From Henningerozyma blattae CBS 6284 (lineage: Eukaryota; Ascomycota; Saccharomycetes; Saccharomycetales; Saccharomycetaceae): a stretch of 64,000 nt of DNA. Within the stretch, counting starts at the first letter, position 1. Each line of letters starts with the position of its first letter. Shown here one piece after another: positions 50,068 to 61,367 of this stretch. The stretch covers positions 327,501-391,500 of the forward strand of contig NC_020188.1 of the NCBI RefSeq assembly GCF_000315915.1, given 5' to 3'. The notes under the pieces were generated by a model. The model worked only from the letters and a program-made list of their open reading frames with translations, was not told the origin of the DNA and ran no database searches. A program made the translations under genes and the position numbers.

Positions 50068-51969
50068 CTACTCAGTTGTGTTTGTGTTAGATATACGCTT
50101 CATAATCCTCTTTAAAGTTTCGTTGTCTAACGGATCCAATAATTCAAAACTACATAACAAGTTCTTATCAACACTCATGACAGCACCCCAATTATCAAAC
50201 TCTCCGCAATAATTTGGTGCACTGAATACAGTTACCAGGGTTCTATTATTGAAAAACTCGTAGCCGTCTTCGACTACCATGTGAGCTCTACAAACCAAAT
50301 CTAAATTGAACCTTTTCAAGAACTTGTTGATAGATACCGAGTTGTAACAGAAACTGACTCCTCTTTCATTATCCTCCCATTCATTGGGTGAATCAGTTGG
50401 ATCTGACCATAGTAAATCATTAACAAGACCAAAATCCGGCACATCGGTGGGGCGGGCTACATGCTTGATCTCATCGAGTGAATTCAACACAGGCGATAAC
50501 CCGCCATGAACACAAAATATTTTTTTGGCAACCACTGACACAAGAGGTAACGTATTGAACGTGTCTACAAAGACCTTCCATATTTTGACGCTGCAACGGC
50601 GCTTGCACTCGTCATAGAAGCCGTAGACCTTGGTCACGTTGGCACATTCGTGATTACCACGCAGAAGGAAAAAGTTTTCTGGATATTTGATCTTGTAACA
50701 CAAGAGCAGCAAAATTGTCTCGAGAGATTGCTTACCACGGTCGACATAGTCACCTAGAAATAGATAGTTGGATGATGGTGGGAATCCACACTTGTGAAAG
50801 AGACGCAAGAGATCATGAAATTGGCCGTGAATATCACCAGCAATTTTCACTGGTGGTGACAGTTCAAGCAATGCAGGTTGTGATAGGAAGATCTCGCGCA
50901 CTCGTGCACAGATTTTAATGATTTCCGTGTTTTTGATGGCAAATGCCTTAGTCTTTTTGCCGGAATACCCAACTTCCAATAGTTTCTCAATTACGGAGTC
51001 TACATCTAGTGTAGATAATTCCTTTCTCGAATGGACTAATGAAGAAGCTGGGTGATTGAGAGATGTTAAAGGCGTCGTTACGGGACTAGTCATTTGTGAA
51101 TCATCGGGCGAAACATTCTTAGGGAAATGGTCTAAATATTGTCGTTTCTTTTCCACTGAAATTCGAGATGATGAGGAAGCAACGCCTGAAGATGCACCAG
51201 AAGCTGCAGAAGTGTTAGAGATCATGGGCTCTAATACGTTGAGCTGCGCTGTAGAAGATACTGGGTTCGAATCTGATAGTGCGGACACTAATGGTGAGGT
51301 TGGAGGTGACGAGTGTGGTGAGTCATGAGGTGAGGTATGTGGTGACGTAATAGGCGATATACGTTCAGTGGTGAGTGAACTCGAGCGTACATGACCACGA
51401 TTGGCCCGACCATGGGCTTGCAAATGGCGTGGTGTGGTATGGCCATGATGTGATGAAGGCAGTGTGTCAGACGAATGACTCTTCTTAAGGATCGGAGGTT
51501 GGCGTATAGGCGCACTTGTAGTTGCATTAGAAGAAGCTACAGAAGCAGAGGCAGAAGCAGTTGTGGCAGCTGCGGTTGCATCAAGAGACGCAGAGTGGGC
51601 GTGACCTTGGCGATGCTTATGACGGGGACCCTGAGGCAGCACGAGTTGACCTAGTGAATGGTGACGAAGTTGGCGTGCTAGCGGTACACTACTGTGGTAA
51701 GATGCTGCAGGGTCTGCAGAAGAGGAACGTCGACGATCACGTGAAGTAGCAGGACCTAGGCGGTAACTGCGAAGGTGGGCACGAAGGGTGGAATCATCTG
51801 TAGAACCGTCTGAGGATGCAGGGCCATCTATTGGTGGGGTAGGTGGGGATGAACTGGGTTCAGAAGCTGGACGAGCTGCACGGGCAGCGAGACGGGCGGC
51901 AGTAAGGGAGGCGGCTGGTGCTGTAGCAGACGCAGGGAGATGTTGGGGACGAGAGCCGGAGTTACCCAT
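50068..51969 (-). CDS. PPZ1: PPZ1/PPZ2-type serine/threonine phosphatase
   Basis: 633 residues (692/710 in S. cerevisiae). The N-terminus [10 protein letters not shown] is a myristoylation signal (G2, S5/S6). The first 320 residues are low-complexity: Ala-rich, then Ser/Pro/His-rich, probably disordered. The PP1-type catalytic domain (about 325-625) has GDIHGQFHD (about 376), GDYVDRGKQ and RGNHECA, and [11 protein letters not shown] near the end. Ppz regulates K+ and pH homeostasis at the plasma membrane and is inhibited by Hal3/Vhs3. The 5' third is GC-rich, in contrast to its flanks. Only one Ppz is in this window; the ohnologue cannot be decided (YML016C or YDR436W). Confidence 0.95.
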   Translation of the reverse strand: MGNSGSRPQHLPASATAPAASLTAARLAARAARPASEPSSSPPTPPIDGPASSDGSTDDSTLRAHLRSYRLGPATSRDRRRSSSADPAASYHSSVPLARQLRHHSLGQLVLPQGPRHKHRQGHAHSASLDATAAATTASASASVASSNATTSAPIRQPPILKKSHSSDTLPSSHHGHTTPRHLQAHGRANRGHVRSSSLTTERISPITSPHTSPHDSPHSSPPTSPLVSALSDSNPVSSTAQLNVLEPMISNTSAASGASSGVASSSSRISVEKKRQYLDHFPKNVSPDDSQMTSPVTTPLTSLNHPASSLVHSRKELSTLDVDSVIEKLLEVGYSGKKTKAFAIKNTEIIKICARVREIFLSQPALLELSPPVKIAGDIHGQFHDLLRLFHKCGFPPSSNYLFLGDYVDRGKQSLETILLLLCYKIKYPENFFLLRGNHECANVTKVYGFYDECKRRCSVKIWKVFVDTFNTLPLVSVVAKKIFCVHGGLSPVLNSLDEIKHVARPTDVPDFGLVNDLLWSDPTDSPNEWEDNERGVSFCYNSVSINKFLKRFNLDLVCRAHMVVEDGYEFFNNRTLVTVFSAPNYCGEFDNWGAVMSVDKNLLCSFELLDPLDNETLKRIMKRISNTNTTE

Positions 51970-52452
51970 GCTGTTGGCGCGTTGGACCCTGAAGGGGAAG
52001 GATATGACGACTTTATGTAGGCTGTGGTGGCAAGGCGATGGTCTAGCGCGACGAGACGCGGTTAGTTGTAATTGACTTCAGCGAAGCCGCTTTGTTTAGT
52101 GCGAAGGAGGAATGTGATTATAACATGTGACTACTTAACTATAATGAAGGTCACGTTAAATGTGCGGGTAACAACGTAAACATACCACGTGACTAGAATA
52201 GGTAAGTGTTTTTCTTAGTAAATATTCTTGTGAATTCATGCATCATATTAAACCTCGCTTTCTTAACTTGAGAAATAACCAATCTTAGGCTATTATAATT
52301 CATAGTAAGATTACCTGCTTTATGACTAGATAATATATCACGTGCTAAAATAAAATATCAGGGTAACATATGTCATCACGTGCATTCTGTTCCCACACAA
52401 AAAGAACAGTTCTATTTTATGCTTCATATCAACAATAATATCCTCAAGCCTC
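51970..52452. promoter_or_regulatory. divergent promoter PPZ-PPM1 with TCACGTG sites
   Basis: Contains CCACGTGA at 52185-52192, TCACGTG at 52338-52344 and TCACGTG at 52376-52382, of the Cbf1/Pho4/Tye7 type. Composition falls from GC-rich to AT-rich across it. Confidence 0.5.
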
Positions 52453-53454
52453 ATGCTTCCACCCAACCCCCATTCCCAGCCGCGATTTACACCCGTACAA
52501 CAAACTGATTTTGATGCCTTGGGTTGTAAACTAGCATCTATTTCTCATGGCTACTTGCCCCCACAAATAAAAGACTTTAATGACACAAATATAACTAGCT
52601 TATATGAAAATTATAACCAACTGTATCAAGAATTCCATGCTCATCTCAAACCATGTTTGTCTAGGCGGTTAGCATCTAAATTGAATACCACTATAGCGCA
52701 TTCATTACCAGTTATGAATATAGGAACTTACTTACGCACAGTATCCATCGATTTTACAATCATTCAATACATTCATCAATTAAATAACTCACCATTCCAG
52801 ATTGTTAATTTAGGTTCAGGTACAGATCTACGTGCCTTCCATTATTTACCTCAATATGCTAATCTAACTAAATTTATTGATGTAGATTACCCAATTTCGT
52901 TAGATTTTAAATCAAGAGCAATTGATGGCTCCAGTTATTTAACATCATTCTCTACATCACGGTATTCAATGGTTCCCTGGGATTTATCTAAGGGGTCTCT
53001 CATAGACATTTTGATTGCAAATGGGATTGATGTTGCTATCCCTACGATTTTCATCACTGAGTGTGTAATGTGCTATCTTGAAGACTCAGTAGCAAATCAA
53101 TTGATTCAAACAATTAAAGCAAATTTCTTACATGGGCTGTGGATTTCATATGATCCAATTGCATATTCTGAAAATGACCGTTTCATTGCAATGATGAATT
53201 CTAACCTAATAGAATTAAGAAATTTATCAATGCCCACACTATTGAAATATAATTCTATAGACAAATATTCAAATAGATGGGTATCTGTGTTCGATAATCT
53301 AATTGCTTATAAAATTCTTTCTTTATGGGATTTTTATATGGAAAAATTATCTAATGTTGGAAAATTAAGATTAAAGAATTTACAATTCTTGGATGAAATT
53401 GAAGAATTAAAATTAATGCAATCTCATTATATTTTACTATCTATTCGTTGGTGA
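52453..53454 (+). CDS. PPM1: PPM1, leucine carboxyl methyltransferase for PP2A
   Basis: 333 residues (328 in S. cerevisiae). The S-adenosylmethionine site is IVNLGSGTDLRAFHYL (about 115-132), followed by the acidic strand KFIDVDYP, DVAIPTIFITECVMCYLE and the LHGLWISYDPI region, all typical of the LCMT family. The N-terminus has conserved QTDFDALGCKLASISHGYL. The enzyme methylates the C-terminal leucine of PP2A catalytic subunits and so steers their choice of regulatory subunit. It ends LMQSHYILLSIRW. It comes from the YDR track (YDR435C). Confidence 0.96.
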   Translation: MLPPNPHSQPRFTPVQQTDFDALGCKLASISHGYLPPQIKDFNDTNITSLYENYNQLYQEFHAHLKPCLSRRLASKLNTTIAHSLPVMNIGTYLRTVSIDFTIIQYIHQLNNSPFQIVNLGSGTDLRAFHYLPQYANLTKFIDVDYPISLDFKSRAIDGSSYLTSFSTSRYSMVPWDLSKGSLIDILIANGIDVAIPTIFITECVMCYLEDSVANQLIQTIKANFLHGLWISYDPIAYSENDRFIAMMNSNLIELRNLSMPTLLKYNSIDKYSNRWVSVFDNLIAYKILSLWDFYMEKLSNVGKLRLKNLQFLDEIEELKLMQSHYILLSIRW

Positions 53455-54505
53455 TTTTTACTATAGGTTTCTCATAAGAACTCGCATTACTTTATTAAAT
53501 TTATATAATTTAACATAATACCTTTATTTAAATGTCCCCCCGTTGTTCGAAATTTAATTCTTGAAGAAAGTATTGTGCTATGTATGAGCATCATTATTTG
53601 TACTAGCAAAAAAAAATATTGATCAAAATTCACAATCAATCTTATGATATTATATTTTAAAAAGTCAATTCCATATTTTTTGATTACGTTATGCTGACTG
53701 TTGTTATCACTTAAAAGATACTACAGAGATCGAATGGGAATAATCGAATTTATTACAATAACAACATACAATTCAATTTCAGATATTCAATATAATCACT
53801 ATAAAATAAGACAAATCCGACCTGCAGTAAGATTCACATAAACTCCAATATTGTTTTTTTACTTCTCAATGTAGTAGTATAAAGAAAATTTGATTGAAAT
53901 TTGTTTTTGTTTGAAGAATTGAAATTCATATTTAAGTATGTAATGTTTTCCTATAAATGAATCCGAATGTGGATCCCTAATTCTCAAAAACTTCCTTGTT
54001 TGGAATACCGTTTCTTAATATTTCTAAATTTTACTCGATGCTCGAAAAGATATTGAAATTGTTTTAATATTGCAGATAATGCTGGAATAAGGAAATACTA
54101 AAGAAAATAATTGTAATAATATTTTTGCATTGATTAATATCTATAAATATCAAATATTACTAGTGCTCGGAAAATTTATAGATGAAAATATATCAACGAA
54201 TTGATAACACACACAATCGTTCCTAACATTGTTACATTGTCTTGATTAAGTTACAAATAAACCTTTTCATAAAAGTATATATAACATAAATAAATCTAGT
54301 CATTTGGATTTCAATAGATTCAGTTATACATGTGCTTGTGCTACTGCCCATAGCTTTAGAATATTTTGTCTTATCTCAATTTGTCCTATATGCCTAGCAG
54401 TTGAATTTCACAGAGCAATTCGAAATAATTTGGGAATATTTTAATCAAATTCTGAATAGTTTGCTCTATTTAAAGCATCTAACTTCTATCGAATAGCTTT
54501 ATTCA
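53455..54505. other. intergenic, convergent PPM1 and TAF11
   Basis: About 1.05 kb, AT-rich; no coding frame, tRNA or repeat match. Confidence 0.45.
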
Positions 54506-55867
54506 TCAGCGAAACATCATACCATCTCTTTCACCTTGATGCCTCCATTGTGCCTTAGTGAAAGTTTCGCTTTGTAATTGATATATCCTCCAACCTTCAC
54601 GAATGTGTTCAGGCAGCAAAGGACTATTATTATATTTCTCAATACTAACGTCTAACTTGTTAAACTGAACTACCAAGTCATTATAATATTTAATTAATTC
54701 CTCTCTTACCAAATGATTATTCTCCTTATGCTTTAATAGCAAATTCCCTTTGGTTACTACAATATAATCTTCTTTCTCATCTTCGAAAAATGAATCACTT
54801 TCTTCCTCATTTACACTATCTTCCGATTCAAATATCCGTTTGTTGTCGTTATTCTCTTCTTCATTTTCTTTTCCAAGAGTACCATTGTTATTTGTATTCG
54901 CAAGTGATGTAGATGATCTTGCCACCAAGATTGTTAATTTTTTTAAAAATTTCTTTAATCTATTTCCAATTTTTTTCTTATAATCAAATTGAATGATCAT
55001 TTTACCTATTAACCATTTATTTCTTACTTCCATAGAAATTTCTATTAAGTCATCAATATACATCTTACCAATGGCTTGTAAAAAGACTCGAATGTTCTCA
55101 GTGATATTTTGATTAGTAACTGTATTAGCTAATTTCTTAATCTGAGTCTTGTTTAATGACGTTCTATGAAATACTTCAAATCTATTTGTTTGTTCATTAT
55201 CTAAATTGTTAATTAACAATTTATATTTTTCATCTTCATTTAATTTTTCATTTGAACTATCTTCTTCCGTTTGGAAAATATATCCATTATTATTATTACT
55301 TACCCCATTAACAATATTGCTACTATTATCATTAGCTATAGATGAGCCATTCATATTATTATCGCTTATTGAATTAAAATACTTACTTTTATCATTCTCC
55401 TTTTCATATATATCTCTTGGGAAAATTAAGCCATCTGGTATTTTATTTATTTTTTCATAACGATATGGTTCAATTATCTGTGGAATATCCTGCTTATCAT
55501 TACTTGGTATATTATCTTTCATTAATTTTTGCTTTTCCATAGCTAATCGTCTTTCCCTTTTTCTTTGTTTATGGCACTTTTTACGAATTCGACGATCTTT
55601 AAGTTCTTGTAAGTCTGAATTATATTTAATTAATTTAATATTCATTCCATTCTCATTCATCTGATTAATCTTTTCTTTATACTCATTGATATAATTATTC
55701 ATTGTACCACCTGTTCTTAAATTTTTCAGTTTCCAATTTACATATTCATTATCTTCACTTAATATCTGATTAATCATTTGCTTAATTGAAATATAATTTG
55801 CAATCGTTAGGATTGGCGGGTAATTATTCAGTGGAATAACGTCTAAAGGACCTTGTGGATCTGCCAT
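54506..55867 (-). CDS. TAF11: TAF11, TFIID subunit with histone fold
   Basis: 453 residues from the internal ATG chosen here (346 in S. cerevisiae); an ATG 12 bp upstream would add MVQK. The first 230 residues carry basic patches and asparagine-rich stretches that expand this copy. The histone fold occupies about 235-315: SLNKTQIKKLANTV, IRVFLQAIGKMYIDDLIE, IGNRLKKFLKKLT. The C-terminus is highly conserved: QFNKLDVSIEKYNNSPLLP, then EHIREGWRIYQL and the end GERDGMMFR. Taf11 pairs with Taf13 in TFIID and touches TBP/TFIIA. Confidence 0.97.
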   Translation of the reverse strand: MADPQGPLDVIPLNNYPPILTIANYISIKQMINQILSEDNEYVNWKLKNLRTGGTMNNYINEYKEKINQMNENGMNIKLIKYNSDLQELKDRRIRKKCHKQRKRERRLAMEKQKLMKDNIPSNDKQDIPQIIEPYRYEKINKIPDGLIFPRDIYEKENDKSKYFNSISDNNMNGSSIANDNSSNIVNGVSNNNNGYIFQTEEDSSNEKLNEDEKYKLLINNLDNEQTNRFEVFHRTSLNKTQIKKLANTVTNQNITENIRVFLQAIGKMYIDDLIEISMEVRNKWLIGKMIIQFDYKKKIGNRLKKFLKKLTILVARSSTSLANTNNNGTLGKENEEENNDNKRIFESEDSVNEEESDSFFEDEKEDYIVVTKGNLLLKHKENNHLVREELIKYYNDLVVQFNKLDVSIEKYNNSPLLPEHIREGWRIYQLQSETFTKAQWRHQGERDGMMFR

Positions 55868-55879
55868 TTTTTGTACCAA

Positions 55880-56377
55880 TATAAATCAGTAGGATTATAG
55901 ATGATAAGATGAAAATTTATCTCATTTAACTTTGAATTTTATTCTTTCATAATAGGATAAAAAACAATATTTTTTATTTCGCTTCTTTTATTTTTTCTAA
56001 AAAATGTCTTTAAAAATATTATATCGAAAAACTTATGAATTTTTTAAATAGAATGTACAAATATTGAATGATATAGATATAGTCATAATGATATTAATGC
56101 TAAATAATAACAAAGTAAATAGAGAGGAGGGATAAAAGTGTGTGCATATATAAAATGGACAGATAAAGAAAAAAAAAGTATTTTACACTGGAAAAAGAAA
56201 AGTAACCGTTAAGATAAAAAAAAGATAATAAGTAAAAATAAAATCACGAAACATAACTAGAAACAAGAAAACCGTATATGAATAAATTGCATATAGATTA
56301 GAAATTGTTGAGAGATCAAGCAAAAACATAAAGTAGGTTAAGATGCAAGAATATAAATCTTTATATTCAAGTTTATC
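55880..56377. other. intergenic TAF11-GPI17
   Basis: AT-rich spacer, about 500 bp, nothing recognised. Confidence 0.4.
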
Positions 56378-58135
56378 TTAATCATCATCTTTCATGTTGA
56401 CATTCTCTATGTTTTGTTCATCATCATCTAAATGCGCTTTTTTTTCATTTAACTGTATATCATCGTTATCTTCTTTTATGCTTAAAATAACACTTTCTTG
56501 TTGATCAATATTTGAATCTGTAATTTCAATCTTTTCCCTTTGATTAAATTTTTCATCATCTTCTTTAATTTCTTTCATTATGTTCTCATCAATTGGCTTC
56601 TCTTTAAATATTTTAAAAAGTGAAGTAAAGATCATCATTGTTAATGGCCCTAACATTGGTAAATAAACAGCGATTTTATGTTCCTGTGGGAAGAAATTTT
56701 GTTGAACCATTTCACCATTAAAAAATGCAGATTCAGATAATTTAATCATTTGATTACTTTGAGACAATAAACCTTCCCAATTGATGGTATCATTATTTTC
56801 TGCATTAATTTTCAACGCGCTAATAATTTCATCTCTAATATTTAAAGTTTGTTTAACATCATTTAAAACATTTTTAGGTATGGACATTTGCTCAAATTGC
56901 TTTGTTAATTTTGTTAATGATTTCAAAGTTTCAATAGCTTTAAATAAGTTTTGTAATAGATGTATTCTTTTAAAAGAATTGATTGTTAAAATTGGAGAAT
57001 CTAAATCATTTTCATTTGGATTCATATAACCTAATAATTTAAACAAATCTTTAGTAAAATCATTAATGATTGGTGCTAAAAATTCTTCATTTAAATATGA
57101 ATATTCGCTTAAAGCATATTTGTTAATAATTAATACTCCCCATTGTGGAACTAAGAAACTTTCCCAATTCCCATAATGTTTAGTTAATTCCTTATTAACT
57201 TGTGTGGATTCCAAAGTTTGAGTCGAATTGTTAATAAATAATAAGCCATCTGGCGAGGTTAATATGCTTGGGAAAAGTATGACTAAATTTAATGCAATTG
57301 GTTCATTAAAATAATTCATATAAGACAATTCGGATAAATCAATGGTATGAGAAATATCAATCTTAGGATTATTAGTCTTATTATCGGTCTTAATATTATT
57401 CAATTGATTCAAAGAATGTAAATTCAAATCATTATAATAAATAATATCTGTATCTATTGTAAAATTCACTAAAGGTGATAATAATTTTCTTAAAGGATTA
57501 AAAGTTTTTCTCAAAGCTTTATCAATCTCCCATACAATTGGATAACCATCACCTGACAACAAACTTAAACTTAAATGAACATTTGGATTATAAGTAATAG
57601 AAATAGCATCATTATTATTTAAGGTAGAGATAGATTGGAAATGTTGATATTCTAACTCAAATAAGTTATGCAGGATTAAGTCTGACAAATTTTTGAAATT
57701 TTGCTTAATATCAAAATTAGAATTGAGTAAAATTGTGGAAAAAGTTGAATTAAAGTTAGTTACAATTGTTGAAGATTCAATAGAATCATCTATTTTAAAA
57801 TCGATCACATAATCTTCCATTGGATTTAGTTTATCATTTGTAAGATCATTCAACTGAATATTCCAATTAATTCCAAACTCATTTAATTCAGTATTAATCT
57901 GAGTTTGAATACCATCTATTAAATTTTCTGACCTGATGCCTGCTGAATTAATATACACTGGTATAGCCATTTTGAAATCTTTAAATATGTTCGAATGCAA
58001 CGTGTCAATAGTTTCATATGGTAAATCTGCTCTATAAATAGTGGTCAACTTATACCATAATGGGAAACCAACAAAGAGATATAGAGCTACACATGCTATA
58101 GCTGTTAGTTTTCTGATGGAATATGTAGAAGACAT
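56378..58135 (-). CDS. GPI17: GPI17, GPI-transamidase subunit (PIG-S)
   Basis: 585 residues (534 in S. cerevisiae). An N-terminal membrane helix (ACVALYLFVGFPLWYKLTTI, about 13-32), with the family signature LPYETID after it, a long ER-luminal domain, and a second membrane helix near 510-530 (YLPMLGPLTMMIFTSLF). The acidic cytosolic tail (about 535-585) is longer than in S. cerevisiae and accounts for most of the extra length. The luminal part has several N-glycosylation sequons. The complex attaches GPI anchors to proteins in the ER. YDR434W track; adjacent to TAF11 (YML015C). Confidence 0.95.
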   Translation of the reverse strand: MSSTYSIRKLTAIACVALYLFVGFPLWYKLTTIYRADLPYETIDTLHSNIFKDFKMAIPVYINSAGIRSENLIDGIQTQINTELNEFGINWNIQLNDLTNDKLNPMEDYVIDFKIDDSIESSTIVTNFNSTFSTILLNSNFDIKQNFKNLSDLILHNLFELEYQHFQSISTLNNNDAISITYNPNVHLSLSLLSGDGYPIVWEIDKALRKTFNPLRKLLSPLVNFTIDTDIIYYNDLNLHSLNQLNNIKTDNKTNNPKIDISHTIDLSELSYMNYFNEPIALNLVILFPSILTSPDGLLFINNSTQTLESTQVNKELTKHYGNWESFLVPQWGVLIINKYALSEYSYLNEEFLAPIINDFTKDLFKLLGYMNPNENDLDSPILTINSFKRIHLLQNLFKAIETLKSLTKLTKQFEQMSIPKNVLNDVKQTLNIRDEIISALKINAENNDTINWEGLLSQSNQMIKLSESAFFNGEMVQQNFFPQEHKIAVYLPMLGPLTMMIFTSLFKIFKEKPIDENIMKEIKEDDEKFNQREKIEITDSNIDQQESVILSIKEDNDDIQLNEKKAHLDDDEQNIENVNMKDDD

Positions 58136-59799
58136 AGTTTTAAGTATGGTAAAATCTGCAAAAAGAAAAATGAAAAAAAATGAAAATTGTTCCTGTAAAT
58201 TGAGGATGATAATAAAATGTGTAAAGGATTATTAGAACTATAAGTGAATCGAAAGTATATCTTTCAAAATAAATATTTGACTGGTATTAAGAAGTCTTGA
58301 AATCTATATTAAACGAAAGTATCCAAAAACAATGTAGTAATTGTTTTATGCAATATCTTACTTATGCAATGAGTTTTGCTATGCTTTTTTTTATTTTTAT
58401 TTTATTTTTTTGTTTTGATTAATATTAAATCTTATATTAATATTATCCAATGTTTTTCTCTACAGTGATGATAATAATAATACTTATTAGGCCAATAATT
58501 TTATAAATGGGTCTTTATTTGATTTGAGTATAAAATTGCCTGGACTAACCGGATCTCCATAACAAGTATCTGAAATAATTACTGCTTGATCGTAATCTAG
58601 ATCCTAATGAGACTTATGTGGTCTTAGCATTCCTACTAAGCTCTCGTTCATTTGGTGTATTAAAGTTAATAGCTAATTGCCCGTTATTTGCAATTCCAGT
58701 TAATGAATTGAAGTTGAAAACGGATTCGCAAAACATTGGCTCCGGGTAACTACGTTTCCCAAAAAAATAAAGGTTGAATTGTACAATACGCATCGAGCAT
58801 AATCACCGTGGAGTCAAGGTAGGAACTTTAAAGTTAATCAAAGATTGATTAACTAATATCAGGGGTGGAGGGTATGATAGTATTTCAGGCATTAACACAA
58901 GAACCTTCTGGTGCTTGGAGTTTATGTCAGAAATACCACAATTGATCTTTGTCAATGCCATGGAAACAAACACTTGAAAAACTCTTGAGTTTAAACTCTA
59001 TACAAATAAGACTCTTTCAAATCGTTATTTCTATGCAAAGACATAATGTGTAATTAAAACTTAGTAAATAAGCCTTTGTAGTACAATTTGAAATAATTCG
59101 ATGTTAATTATATTTGTTCGCAGGCAAAAATTCTCAAGGAAGAAAATATATTTGTACTTTTAGTGATACCAGTTGTATTGGAGTAATGATTGTACAATGT
59201 TAAGTAAGAGACGCTTGAATACTAGTTAAAGATGAAAGACGTGAATAGAAGGACATATAAACTACACTATGGAGAGGGGGGGAGAGGGGAAGAAAATGGA
59301 CATACGATAAAATATAACATATACAATAGGGAAATAAAAACAGAGATAGTAACATTTGGAAAACACCAAAATTGAAATAATAATAGGATTATACAGGAAT
59401 TAAGTTTGAGTTTCAGGTCTCATATTATTTAATTATTGAACTAGCAATGAATGTGGGGGTCACCAATTTAGAAACATAAAGGTTAAAGCTTAGAATACAG
59501 ATATAATCCAATCAGTGGGGACGTATTATAATATACTCACTCATATCAGAAATAATAATTAACATTTCCTTTCTAGTTTATTATTCTTATTCTTTCTTGA
59601 CGTCTTTTTTATTTAAAAAAAGTAAAGTTTCAATAAAAATCAGGAACAAAAGATCTTAAAATAAAAAAATTAGACCATCATTAATTAAAAAAAAAATCCA
59701 ATATCAAAACAGAAACATATGAAAACACCAAAAATTATAATAATTCAAAGATAATAAATGAAAAAAAAATTCCACTAATTGATTCCAGGAAAAATTCAT
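58136..59799. other. 1.7-kb intergenic GPI17-NPL3, possible gene relic
   Basis: Mostly AT-rich. On the minus strand, between about 59010 and 58487, several short peptide-like segments (for example ISDTCYGDPVSPGNFILKSN and LTGIANNGQLAIN) appear in different frames interrupted by stops, ending with a TAA at 58487. This may be a decayed gene. I cannot name it. TRM9 and UBX2, the ancestral neighbours here, do not obviously match. A CACA/GTGT-rich and G-rich patch (about 59268-59290) is also present. Confidence 0.35.
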
Positions 59800-61062
59800 C
59801 TATTGTCTTGGTGGAGATCTTTCACGTGGAGCACCATCTCTCATTCTATAATCACCTCTTGGTGGACCGTAATCACCTCTTGGAGCACCATAATCTTCTC
59901 TTTGAGGTGGGGCACCACCAAAGTCACCTCTTGGTGGACCATAGTCATTTCTTGAAGCGCCGTAATCGCCTCTTGGAGCACCATAATCACCTCTTGGGCC
60001 ACCGTAGTCACCTCTTGGAGCACCATAACCGCCACGGCCGTAATTGCCCCTTGGAGCACCGTAGCCACCACGGCCATAGTTGCCTCTTGGGGCACCGTAA
60101 CCACCACGGCTATAGTTGCCTCTTGGTGCACCGTAACCACCACGACTATAGTTGCCTCTTGGGGCACCGTAACCACCTCTGTGACTGTTGAAGCCACCAC
60201 GGCCATAAGCACCTCTACCATAGCCACCACGGCCTCTGAAACCACCTCTACCTCTGTGGCCACCTCTGCTTGATTTTCTGATTGGTGGTGGGTTGTCATC
60301 CCTTTCGACGGTAATGACAGAACCTCTATATTCAATATTGTTCAATTTTTCTAAACCATCATTCATGGCTTCTTCAGATGGGAATTCCAAAGCACCGGTA
60401 CCATCAAAGTCTCTGGTATTAACACTTGAAAAAGTAGTTTCTAAACTGTTTTCACGTGCCAAATCTTTCAAATCTTGCCATGAGGAACCTTCTGGTAAGT
60501 TTCTCAAAGTGATACGGTATCTCTTGGCTGGTAATTTAGAGAATAACACTTCCAATGGCTGATCGGCAAAGGTCTTACCGTTAACTTCTTCAATAGCTTT
60601 GGAAGCAGATTCTGGTTCTTCGAATTCAACAAATGCAAAACCATTTAGGATTTTTACTTCTTTCATAGCACCAAATGGAGCAAAAATTTCGTTTAATTCG
60701 GATTCTTGGACATCAAATGGGAAAGGTCTAACAAATAATCTTGTTGTAGATAATTCTTCAACTTGGTTGTTAGCATGCATTGGTGGTTGATAGTATGGTT
60801 GAGGTTCTGGGCGAGAACCGTTGTGATATTGGCTTTGGTTGTCTACTGGAGCTTGTTGTTGTTCTGGCTGTTGTTGTTGCTCTTCTTCAGATTGTGGAGG
60901 AATATCTTCGGAAGCACCATCCATTGGATCATCAGCAGGTTCACTTGGAGCTGAGACTGGGGCTTCAGCAGCAGGTTCTTCACTGACTGGGACAGAAACA
61001 GATTCTACTGGAGCAGCGACTGGTTCTTCGACCGGAGCTTGTTGTTGTTCAGTTTCAGACAT
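59800..61062 (-). CDS. NPL3: NPL3, SR/RGG-type mRNA-binding protein
   Basis: 420 residues (414 in S. cerevisiae). The first 105 are rich in P, E, A and Q. RRM1 (about 107-172) has RLFVRPFPFDVQESEL and GFAFVEFE. RRM2 (about 178-255) has YRITLRNLPEGSSWQDLKD, with the SWQDLKD signature of SR proteins. The C-terminal third consists of RGG and of repeats of about 11 residues based on GGYGAPRGNYSR and DYGAPRG, ending in RERSPPRQ. Npl3 works in co-transcriptional mRNA packaging, splicing and export. It is methylated by Hmt1 and phosphorylated by Sky1, consistent with the visible RGG and RS-like motifs. Codon use is biased, as for an abundant protein. Confidence 0.97.
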   Translation of the reverse strand: MSETEQQQAPVEEPVAAPVESVSVPVSEEPAAEAPVSAPSEPADDPMDGASEDIPPQSEEEQQQQPEQQQAPVDNQSQYHNGSRPEPQPYYQPPMHANNQVEELSTTRLFVRPFPFDVQESELNEIFAPFGAMKEVKILNGFAFVEFEEPESASKAIEEVNGKTFADQPLEVLFSKLPAKRYRITLRNLPEGSSWQDLKDLARENSLETTFSSVNTRDFDGTGALEFPSEEAMNDGLEKLNNIEYRGSVITVERDDNPPPIRKSSRGGHRGRGGFRGRGGYGRGAYGRGGFNSHRGGYGAPRGNYSRGGYGAPRGNYSRGGYGAPRGNYGRGGYGAPRGNYGRGGYGAPRGDYGGPRGDYGAPRGDYGASRNDYGPPRGDFGGAPPQREDYGAPRGDYGPPRGDYRMRDGAPRERSPPRQ

Positions 61063-61367
61063 TATACTTGACAGAAAAAGATGCTAATAGCTTATTAGAG
61101 CCTTAAAATTAATGAAACTAGTCTAAATACAATTGGAAAGTAATTTATAAAAACGCTGAAAATACATAATCCTCTTAAAGAACAGTAGCGAAAATCCAAA
61201 AATGGGGAAAAGCGGTGTCCTTTTATACTTTTCATGATGGCGAAAAATGTACAGATTTCTACTATGGAAAAAGTGAAATAGCAATAGATGGAAAATTTAG
61301 CCCCGCGGATTAAACAAAAGTTACCCGGGACAACCGTGCCACACGACAACCACAGGTAATACATTGT
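61063..61367. other. intergenic NPL3-RAD33
   Basis: Short promoter/terminator spacer. The GGATTAAACAAAAGTTACCCGG patch around 61308-61327 is the only GC-richer part; nothing recognised. Confidence 0.4.

Noticed and set aside
51245..51262. GGTTCGAATCT resembling a tRNA B box
   Set aside because: No A box or cloverleaf at the right distance; it lies in the PPZ coding sequence.
59808..60335. Long frames antisense and overlapping in NPL3
   Set aside because: They arise from the RGG repeat and have no independent features.
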